A DNA stretch of 38,450 nucleotides from positions 1 to 38,450 of the forward strand of contig JAIRSD010000255.1 of assembly GCA_031255615.1 (NCBI GenBank), written 5' to 3'. The position numbers and the translations under genes are program-made. Positions 32,253 through 38,450 of this stretch are shown piece by piece (positions within the stretch are counted from its first letter, which is position 1; every line of letters starts with the position of its first letter). The notes below the pieces were generated by a model. The model saw nothing but the letters and a program-made list of their open reading frames with translations, had not been told where the DNA came from and made no database searches. The stretch is from Treponema sp. GTDB taxonomy: Bacteria > Spirochaetota > Spirochaetia > Treponematales > Breznakiellaceae.

Positions 32253-33272
32253 ATGAACTATAAAAACGTTTATAAATACGACGAAATGAAACGGACCGAA
32301 CACATGGCCGTTAGAAAAACTGCTGGCTGGTATTTGTGGACCCATCAGCTGCTGGAAGTTACAGGAAAGGACGCTGCGACATTCCTTGACAATATTTTTG
32401 CCAACCCTATCGCCAACCTGAAAACCGGCAGCGAACGGTATACTACGATGCTGAATGAACAGGCGGAGATCATCGACGATGTGGTGGTGTTCCGAATGGA
32501 GGATCAGAAGTTTTGGATTTCCACCCTGTTTATGCCGCAGCTCGTCCCCTGGCTGGAAAAGCACAAAGGGGACTACAAGGTGGAATTCAAGGACATCACC
32601 AAACAATACCATATGTACGCTGTGCAGGGGCCAAAATCCCTGGAGCTGGTAAACGCCCTGGTTGCGAAGAAGGCGGATGATCAGAAATTCTTCACCATCC
32701 GGGACAACACCATCGACGGGGTTCCGGTCAAGATCAACCGCGCCGGCTTTACCGGGGAAAAACTGGGTTACGAGGTTTATATCCCCGCGGACAAGTGCGA
32801 TTTTCTTGAGGCGAAGCTCCGGGAACAGGGAAAACCGCTTGGCGCAGTGGAGGTAACGGAGTTCCAGATCATGGCCTGGACCCTGCCCACCGAGGCGGGC
32901 TACTACTATATGCGGGATCTGGGGCACACCAACCCTCTGGAAGCAGGCCTGGAACGCGGCATTGACTGGAACAAGGACTTTATCGGCAAGGAAGCTCTGC
33001 TGAAGATCAAGCAGGAGGGCCCGGCGCGGGAGATGGTTGGCTTCGTCATAGAGGAAGCGGACGCCCGCCTCAATCCAAAAAACCTTGGCGGTCCCGGAAA
33101 CGCAGTAATATTGAACGGCGAGGAAGTGGGGAGGGTGTCCAAGTTTGTGTACAGCTTCGTGCAGGAAAAAAACGTGGGCTATATCCTGGCAAAGCGGGGC
33201 GTTCTGAAGCCCGGCGATCATGTAAGGATTAGAAACTATGACGCGGTCATCACAGCAAAATCATTTCTGTGA
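32253..33272 (+). CDS. GcvT-family (aminomethyltransferase-like) folate-dependent methyltransferase, copy 1
   Basis: The 339-residue product has the T-protein fold signatures. LLEVTGKDAATFLDNIF lies near the N-terminus, and EIIDDVVVFR carries D75/D76, where the catalytic aspartate of GcvT sits. GFTGEKLGYEV is at residues 165-175, and the C-terminal block reads LERGIDWNKDFIGKEALLKI. Family members move one-carbon units to tetrahydrofolate from glycine-bound lipoyl, dimethylglycine, DMSP (DmdA) or methoxylated aromatics (LigM). No gcvH or gcvP is nearby, so glycine cleavage is unlikely. It is homologous to the gene at 35588, each following a GCGDxHCR-protein gene. AAAGGAG lies 11 bases upstream of the ATG. 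Confidence 0.85.
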   Translation: MNYKNVYKYDEMKRTEHMAVRKTAGWYLWTHQLLEVTGKDAATFLDNIFANPIANLKTGSERYTTMLNEQAEIIDDVVVFRMEDQKFWISTLFMPQLVPWLEKHKGDYKVEFKDITKQYHMYAVQGPKSLELVNALVAKKADDQKFFTIRDNTIDGVPVKINRAGFTGEKLGYEVYIPADKCDFLEAKLREQGKPLGAVEVTEFQIMAWTLPTEAGYYYMRDLGHTNPLEAGLERGIDWNKDFIGKEALLKIKQEGPAREMVGFVIEEADARLNPKNLGGPGNAVILNGEEVGRVSKFVYSFVQEKNVGYILAKRGVLKPGDHVRIRNYDAVITAKSFL

Positions 33273-33298
33273 TCCGGACAAAACATGGAGGAAAAAGT

Positions 33299-34192
33299 AT
33301 GAATTTTGATCCCCAGAGCATTATGCGAAGCTATGTGGAAGACACGCTCCCCCTGGAAGAGATGCTGAGCGTGAAGAACAAGGTCGCCATTGTCACCGGG
33401 GGGAACTCCGGCCTGGGCTTTTGTGTGGCGCAGCGGCTCTGTCAGGGCGGAGCGAAGGTGGTTCTGGCGGCGTCCAACGACGAAAAGGGCAAGTTCGCCG
33501 TGGAGCTTCTTAAGGAAAAGAAGTTTGACGTGACCTTTTGCCGGACCAACCTGCACAGCGAAGCCGATGTGGAAAATTTGGTGGCCTTTACGGCTAAAAC
33601 CTACGGCTCCGTGGACATTCTGGTTACGGCCGGCGGCGCCTGGGGCTTTGCCCACGTGTACGATCTCCCGGAAAAGGATTTCATGGACCTGATCGATCTG
33701 AACCTCACCGGCACGTTCCGCTGCGCCAAGCACGTCAGCCGTTACATGATCGATCACCAGATCGCAGGAAAGATGGTCTTTGTGTCTACCAACGCAGTGT
33801 GGCTGACCCAGCCGGTGTTCGGGGGCTATCCCCATTACGTAGCCTCCAAGGGCGGGGTGATGGCCATGACCCAGGAGATAGCCAAGGAATTGAAGCGTTT
33901 CGGCATCATGGTAAACTGTGTGGCCCCGGGTGGCATGTGGACTCCCGGAACCTTGACCAACGGCGTTTCTCCCAGTCTGCCCCCCGAAAAACAGCAGGAA
34001 CTCGGCGTAGAAATCATGGTGCAGAAGGGGGATTCCGTTCCCACCGCGGACAGCGTGGCCATCGTCATCTATGGCCTTTGCACAAAGATGGCGGACGGTC
34101 TGACCGGCGAAACGGTAGTTGCCGACGGCGGCCATATGCGGAACATCGTCTCCCATCAGCCCGCCATAGAAGAGTATCCGCCGACAACGTAA
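33299..34192 (+). CDS. Short-chain dehydrogenase/reductase
   Basis: The 297-residue classical SDR has the cofactor motif TGGNSGLG at residues 33-40, the NLTGTF helix-4 region, and the active-site YVASK with Y180 and K184. It has an N-terminal extension of about 25 residues before the Rossmann fold (MNFDPQSIMRSYVEDTLPLE). It should oxidise or reduce an alcohol/ketone with NAD(P). ATG 33299 is chosen because GGAGG lies eight bases upstream; the frame extends back to a GTG overlapping the previous gene. It is the only unduplicated enzyme of the cluster, placed between the two copies of the gene pair, so it probably acts on an intermediate of the same pathway. Confidence 0.9.
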   Translation: MNFDPQSIMRSYVEDTLPLEEMLSVKNKVAIVTGGNSGLGFCVAQRLCQGGAKVVLAASNDEKGKFAVELLKEKKFDVTFCRTNLHSEADVENLVAFTAKTYGSVDILVTAGGAWGFAHVYDLPEKDFMDLIDLNLTGTFRCAKHVSRYMIDHQIAGKMVFVSTNAVWLTQPVFGGYPHYVASKGGVMAMTQEIAKELKRFGIMVNCVAPGGMWTPGTLTNGVSPSLPPEKQQELGVEIMVQKGDSVPTADSVAIVIYGLCTKMADGLTGETVVADGGHMRNIVSHQPAIEEYPPTT

Positions 34193-34291
34193 GCCGGGGA
34201 TTCAAACAGGCGGAGTCCCCGCGCCGGTATAAATTCCGGATCGCACACTCCGTCTTGCCGCATAAATACTATTTGTAAGAGGAGCAGTGTT

Positions 34292-35545
34292 ATGAAGATT
34301 GATGAACGGATACCCAGAGAAGTAGGCAAAGGCGCCCTTCCCGATCACCCCGCAGTAAAAACGCCCTGGGAAAAACTGGTGTCCTTCCACGACGCGTATC
34401 ATTTTGTGCTGCGTAACAACGCCGCCTTTGGAGCGGTGTTTACCGAAGTATTGCGTATTCTCATTCCCGATTACGCCGAACGCGCCAAACGGATGTGCGA
34501 AATTAACTATGACATATTCTACGGAATTATGGCTGGTCCCTATGGAAAAATCATTATAGAAAAAGATAACGCCCATCCGTTCATGGCAGGCGCCTTTTTA
34601 TCGGGCCTGTCCAGCGATTCCGGCGATGAAGCGCTTTTAATGTACGGTCGCGTCAACGACTTTGGGACAAATCGGATCGAGAAGGAGCTTGATTATTGCC
34701 CCTTCGAAATACAGGGTTCGGAGGTATGCCGTGTTTCCGCATATATTACGGAAGGGAACGGGGCCGGTTTCGCCGATGCCCGCGGCGGGCCAAAAATGGA
34801 ATACAATATGATGGAGGCCCGGGGCTGCGGCGATCTGCACTGCCGGTTCGTGATTGAAAACCGCGAAAAATACCCCCTGCCCGGCGCAAAGCCAAAGGAA
34901 AGTTGGGAAGTTTTCGGGCCCATCGCAACGGAAGATCACATTAAAGTTACTCCCGAAGAAAAGATGCTTAAGGAACCGCAGCATTTTCGGGAAGAGTGTG
35001 ATTACACCTACACCAACGGATTGTACAGCCAGAGAACAGCGGCAGAAATGTACCGTGACACCGGTATGCCGTCGTTTCTGCTGGGCATTAACTATGTAGT
35101 ACCCGTACTGGACCAGATGCTGGCAAACGGGGAAGTGACCCTGGAACAGTTGAACAATATAATTGAGGGCCTCTGCTCCGCGGCGGGCAAAATGATGTTC
35201 GCCGATTTCTTCGCCAAAAAGGGACTGCGGGATTGGCTTGGCGCTCCCCCGGAGGTGAACGACGGCCGGTTGCTGGGCGCTTATATTGAACTCCTCCTCC
35301 AGATGTGGCTGGGAGAATACTCAATCGTGGCGTTCAACAAGGATGAGGTGATCTACGACATTCAGAAGTTCGGCGGCGAACAGCACAAATCGCCCCATGT
35401 CGTCAAAGGCTACGTGGCCCTGTGGTACGGCATGGCAAAAACACTCATCGGCAACCAATGGGCAGCGTGGAGGGAAACCGAAGGCGTTCCTGAACATGTG
35501 GTGCGGATCAAGATTGCGAAGAAGATCGATAAATTCTGCCGGTAA
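34292..35545 (+). CDS. Uncharacterised GCGDxHCR-motif protein, paralogue 2
   Basis: This 417-residue protein is homologous to the product at 30972 from end to end, with the motif GCGDLHCR at residues 178-185. Shared blocks include KIDER, KTPWEKL, YGRVNDFGTNR, REKYP, TPEE, FREE, ALWYGM-KTL and RIKIAKKIDKFC. Divergence is greatest around residues 225-290, suggesting different ligand specificity. No signal peptide or membrane helix is seen. GAGGAG lies eight bases before the ATG. It is followed after 42 bases by the second GcvT-like gene. Function is unknown; the conserved Cys, His and Asp are the residues to look at. Confidence 0.75.
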   Translation: MKIDERIPREVGKGALPDHPAVKTPWEKLVSFHDAYHFVLRNNAAFGAVFTEVLRILIPDYAERAKRMCEINYDIFYGIMAGPYGKIIIEKDNAHPFMAGAFLSGLSSDSGDEALLMYGRVNDFGTNRIEKELDYCPFEIQGSEVCRVSAYITEGNGAGFADARGGPKMEYNMMEARGCGDLHCRFVIENREKYPLPGAKPKESWEVFGPIATEDHIKVTPEEKMLKEPQHFREECDYTYTNGLYSQRTAAEMYRDTGMPSFLLGINYVVPVLDQMLANGEVTLEQLNNIIEGLCSAAGKMMFADFFAKKGLRDWLGAPPEVNDGRLLGAYIELLLQMWLGEYSIVAFNKDEVIYDIQKFGGEQHKSPHVVKGYVALWYGMAKTLIGNQWAAWRETEGVPEHVVRIKIAKKIDKFCR

Positions 35546-35587
35546 TCTGCCGCAGACTTTAGCTAAGTAAGCAGGAGGCATAAAACT

Positions 35588-36604
35588 ATGTTTAAGAATC
35601 TCTATAAATACGACGCCATGAAGAGGGCGGAACATGAAGCGGTAAGAAAGGCTGCGGGTTGGTACTACTTTACCCATCAGCTCCTGGAAGTTACCGGCAC
35701 GGACGCAGCGGCTTTTCTGGACAAAATGTTTGCAAAGCCCGTCGCCAATCTGGATCCCGGAGGAGCGAGGTACACTACCATGCTCAGTGAAGAGGGGCTC
35801 ATCATGGACGATGTGGTGGTGTTCCGCTGGGAAAAAAACAAATTCTGGGTGTCTACCCTGTACTTAAGAAAGATGGTTCCCTGGTTCGATGCTCATAAAG
35901 GCACAGCCAAAGTAGAGTATCGGGACATAACGGAGTCCTGGGATATGTATGCGGTTCAGGGCCCCAAGTCCAGGGACCTCCTGAACGCCCTGGTGGAAAA
36001 AAAGATCGACGATCAGAAATTCTTTACGATTCGTGACAACAGTATCGACGGCATTCCGGTAAAGGTCTCCCGAACGGGTTTTTCGGGGGAAAAGCTGGGC
36101 TACGAAATATACATGGCGCCGGAGAGTCGAAAAAAAATCGAAGAAAAGCTCGACACCCAGAGTAAGGCCCTTGGAGCGAAGCATGTGGAGGAGTTCCAGA
36201 TCATGGTATGGACCCTTCCCACGGAAAAGGGCCTTTATCTGATGACGGATATTGGCCGCTTGACTCCCTTTGAAGCGGGGCTGGACCGGGGAATAGACTG
36301 GAGCCGCGACTTTATCGGGAAGGAGGCTCTGGAAAAACTCCGGGGGAAAAAGCCGAAACGAGCAATCCTGGGATATGTCCTCGACGAGGACGATGTCCAT
36401 ATCGAGGCGCGGGACAAGGGCGGCCCCGGCGCCAAGGTGATTCTGAAGGGCGAGGAAGTAGGCAGGGTCCTGAAACACACCTACGGCTATACCTGCGACA
36501 AGAGCATCGGGTATGTGCTTGTGGACAGCTCAAAGGCCAAAATTGGCGACAGGGTGATCCTCAACGATTACCAGGCGACCTTAACAGAGCGGGTGTTTAT
36601 TTAG
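35588..36604 (+). CDS. GcvT-family folate-dependent methyltransferase-like protein, copy 2
   Basis: The 338-residue product is a close paralogue of the one at 32253, sharing KYD-MKR-EH, AGWY, THQLLEVTG, RYTTML, MDDVVVFRWE with the aspartate pair at about 74-75, DDQKFFTIRDN, GFSGEKLGYE, EEFQIM-WTLPTE, AGLDRGIDWSRDFIGKEAL and KGEEVGRV. Differences cluster in the C-terminal third and in the loop around residues 85-110. The substrate is not readable. AGGAGG precedes the ATG by about ten bases. The MFS transporter gene starts 30 bases after its stop, so all six genes from 30972 probably form one operon. Confidence 0.85.
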   Translation: MFKNLYKYDAMKRAEHEAVRKAAGWYYFTHQLLEVTGTDAAAFLDKMFAKPVANLDPGGARYTTMLSEEGLIMDDVVVFRWEKNKFWVSTLYLRKMVPWFDAHKGTAKVEYRDITESWDMYAVQGPKSRDLLNALVEKKIDDQKFFTIRDNSIDGIPVKVSRTGFSGEKLGYEIYMAPESRKKIEEKLDTQSKALGAKHVEEFQIMVWTLPTEKGLYLMTDIGRLTPFEAGLDRGIDWSRDFIGKEALEKLRGKKPKRAILGYVLDEDDVHIEARDKGGPGAKVILKGEEVGRVLKHTYGYTCDKSIGYVLVDSSKAKIGDRVILNDYQATLTERVFI

Positions 36605-36634
36605 GCTTCGGCGGCCGCCAAAGGAGACGTATCG

Positions 36635-38053
36635 ATGAACATGTATCAAAACGTGTCTTCCGGAAAAAAGACAGTAACACTAGTCGGCATATACATAACA
36701 CTGGTGGCGATGGTTATGCTAAGTTCCGGTGTTTCCACATTGCTGCCCGCGGCAGCCAGAGAAATAGGCGGGGAAACCATCTACTCCCTCGCGCAAACTC
36801 TGCAGGGCGTCCTGGGCATTATTCTGATGCCCCTCTACGGCTACATCGGAACAAAAAACCCGGCTATTAAACGTGGACTGATTTCCGGATCATTGTTCTT
36901 AGGCGCCGCCGTTATGATCTGCTGCGGCTTCGCAAACTCCATGTGGACTATCATTGCCTTCGCTTTTCTGCTCGGCTGTGTCAGCGCCGCTATTTATGTG
37001 ACCGGCTTTTCCCTGATCAGGGATATGTATGACGCGAAACAGGCGGGCGCTTTGCTGGGCGGGGTGGGGACGATCATCGCGCTGGGCATTCTTGCCGGGT
37101 CCATGGTCACCGGCCTTACCATTCAGTTTCTGGGCTGGCGCGCCCTGTATTATATTTTGGGCGTGATTTATGCAGCCGGAGCTTTGTTGATTTTTTCCGG
37201 CGCGAAAATATCCAAAAAAGACGCCAGGGCCTTCACGGTAGATACGGGTATGTTTGATCTGCCGGGCACGGCCGCCACGACATTCTTCCTGGGAGGGCTA
37301 GTGCTTGCCCTCTCGCTGACAGACTACGCTCCCTTTGGCAGCCCTGCCAATCTTCTGTGCTTCGCGATTTCTGCGGTCGGGCTGATCTGGCTCGTCATTG
37401 ACATACGGCAAAAGAAAACAAAAGCTTTTATACCCGCGCCGGTGTTAAAGGACCGGAACACCCTGTGCCTGACCCTGAACAACCTGTTTTGCATGCTTTC
37501 GGCAATGGCGCTGTTTTTCTTCCTGCCCTCCTACATCATTTATGTCATGGCCCTGCCGCCCGCCTATGCCGGCCTGAGCCTGACCGTTTTCTCCATTCCA
37601 GGTTTGTTCATGGGCCCGGTTTTCGGCAGGCTTATAGGCAAGGCGGGCAATGCCCGGAATGTTTCAATTGTCACGCAGATCATCAGAATCGCTGTGCATA
37701 TTGCATTTGTGCTTCTTCTCTCGCCGGCAACCCCCATTTTTCTGATTTACGCTCTGATGTTCATCGGCGGATTCTACGGGTCCACAGGGAGCGTGATTCC
37801 CGCGGCGGCCCCGCAGATTCAGATCAGGCCGGAAATACGCCAGCTCGGCAATTCCATGGTTCAACTTGCCCAAAACCTGGGCTCCTCAATCAGCATCGCT
37901 ATCTATACCCTGGTCATTTCGCTTAACGGCATCGAATCCGGCTTCAAGGTGGCTTGTCTGGTCGCCGCGGTATTTGCCGTTGTGGCGCTGCTCGTCAGTT
38001 TCCCTCTCAAAAAGCTGGATACGGAGGAGGAGGCCATCGCAAACAAAGCATAG
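36635..38053 (+). CDS. Major facilitator superfamily transporter
   Basis: The 472-residue membrane protein has 12 to 14 hydrophobic helices and the MFS layout: PLYGYIGTKNPAIKRG after helix 2 is an MFS motif-A-like loop, and GPVFGRLIGKAGNARNV is its counterpart in the second half. Overall it is closest in feel to the EmrB/QacA drug:proton antiporter branch. Because it closes the regulator-enzyme cluster, it more likely moves the pathway substrate or product. AAAGGAGA lies upstream of the ATG. Direction of transport cannot be told from sequence. Confidence 0.88.
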   Translation: MNMYQNVSSGKKTVTLVGIYITLVAMVMLSSGVSTLLPAAAREIGGETIYSLAQTLQGVLGIILMPLYGYIGTKNPAIKRGLISGSLFLGAAVMICCGFANSMWTIIAFAFLLGCVSAAIYVTGFSLIRDMYDAKQAGALLGGVGTIIALGILAGSMVTGLTIQFLGWRALYYILGVIYAAGALLIFSGAKISKKDARAFTVDTGMFDLPGTAATTFFLGGLVLALSLTDYAPFGSPANLLCFAISAVGLIWLVIDIRQKKTKAFIPAPVLKDRNTLCLTLNNLFCMLSAMALFFFLPSYIIYVMALPPAYAGLSLTVFSIPGLFMGPVFGRLIGKAGNARNVSIVTQIIRIAVHIAFVLLLSPATPIFLIYALMFIGGFYGSTGSVIPAAAPQIQIRPEIRQLGNSMVQLAQNLGSSISIAIYTLVISLNGIESGFKVACLVAAVFAVVALLVSFPLKKLDTEEEAIANKA

Positions 38054-38091
38054 TTTGGGTTGCTCAACTACCCAGTCATCCTCCCCGCCGC

Positions 38092-38120
38092 TTGCCCGCG
38101 AACCGGACATCGTCTATACT
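38092..38120 (+). promoter_or_regulatory. Promoter positioned for a leaderless transcript
   Basis: TTGCCC (38092-38097), 17 bases and TATACT (38115-38120) precede the ATG of the aldo/keto reductase gene by only seven bases after the -10, so transcription should start at or next to the A of ATG. Confidence 0.6.
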
Positions 38121-38127
38121 CTACCCC

Positions 38128-38450
38128 ATGCAGTACCGGCCCATCGGCGCCACGGGAATGTCCGCAAGCATCATCGGATTGGGGACCGAACACCTGGACA
38201 ATACGCCCTTCGAGACGGTGGACGAGGTCATAGGGACTGCCCTGGACGGGGGGGTCAACATGATGGACCTCTTCATGCCCGGCGAAGCGGTGCGGACCAA
38301 CATAGGCAGGGCCCTGGGGGGGCGGCGGGAGAAGATGCAGATCCAGGGCCACATAGGCTCCACCGATGTCAGGGCGCAGTACTCGGTGAGCCGGGACCTG
38401 GAGACCTGCCGGCGCTATTTCGAGGGCCTGCTGCGCTGCCTCCGCACGGA
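38128..38450 (+). CDS. Aldo/keto reductase, N-terminal fragment (3' end outside window)
   Basis: The frame opens at ATG 38128 and stays open to the right edge. The visible 107 residues begin MQYRPIGATGMSASIIGLG, the typical first strand of aldo/keto reductases. DEVIGTALDGGVNMMDLFMPG follows, corresponding to the (N)xxD catalytic aspartate region, though the usual tyrosine four or five residues later is not evident. Then comes ALGGRREKMQIQGHIG, matching strand 3, where many members have a KxxxxTK lysine. Partners of this type reduce carbonyls with NAD(P)H. No ribosome binding site precedes the ATG, consistent with the leaderless promoter geometry. It is probably not part of the cluster upstream. 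Confidence 0.75.
   Translation, partial: MQYRPIGATGMSASIIGLGTEHLDNTPFETVDEVIGTALDGGVNMMDLFMPGEAVRTNIGRALGGRREKMQIQGHIGSTDVRAQYSVSRDLETCRRYFEGLLRCLRT

Noticed and set aside
32253..33272. Calling the GcvT-like genes glycine cleavage T protein
   Set aside because: No gcvH, gcvP or lipoate genes lie nearby, there are two diverged copies, and each is paired with an unrelated protein; only the fold and cofactor type are supported.

Overview
The window reads as the chromosome of a GC-rich, Treponema-like spirochaete. The evidence is an uninterrupted set of bacterial housekeeping genes, several TTG starts with good ribosome binding sites, a lipoprotein with a relaxed lipobox, and a groES gene next to a small group-2 sigma factor. 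From memory, Treponema pallidum has the same groES/sigma-43 neighbourhood. Species cannot be fixed from sequence alone. No rRNA, tRNA, phage, insertion sequence or CRISPR array was recognised.

Layout. 3-305: tail of an ABC-F ATPase. 555-3907 (minus): a lipoprotein hydrolase, then a PadR regulator, a six-helix membrane protein and a DUF4097 protein; the lipoprotein and PadR promoters share an operator-like sequence. 4425-11228 (plus): a peptide ABC transporter (oppBCDF, then oppA) and a cyclophilin. 11344-13117: a cytoplasmic beta-propeller protein and a sugar isomerase/epimerase-like TIM barrel. 13419-21771: proS, a MATE exporter, a HAD phosphatase, a group-2 sigma factor behind a near-perfect sigma-54 promoter, groES, a nitroreductase and hflX. 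22367-29839: a large two-helix protein with an acidic tail, an msmX/ugpC-type sugar ABC ATPase and smc. 30024-38053: an AraC regulator followed by an accessory-looking operon. 38128 to the end: a truncated aldo/keto reductase with a leaderless-type start.

Three dispersed repeat families fill nearly every large intergenic gap up to 26745. One is a mosaic of variable hairpins held between conserved single-stranded linkers (at least seven copies). The second is a three-hairpin element of about 130 bp (two full and two partial copies). The third is a CACGAAGG-type repeat (two tandem copies and one inverted). None of them is seen in the last 11 kb.

The best candidate for an undescribed system is 30972-38053. 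It contains two paralogous copies of a two-gene unit: an unrecognised protein of about 415 residues with a GCGDxHCR motif, plus a GcvT-fold, folate-dependent methyltransferase-like protein. A short-chain dehydrogenase lies between the copies, an MFS transporter follows, and an AraC regulator precedes. No glycine-cleavage partners are present, so a one-carbon demethylation pathway for an imported or exported methylated compound is a reasonable hypothesis. The substrate is unknown.
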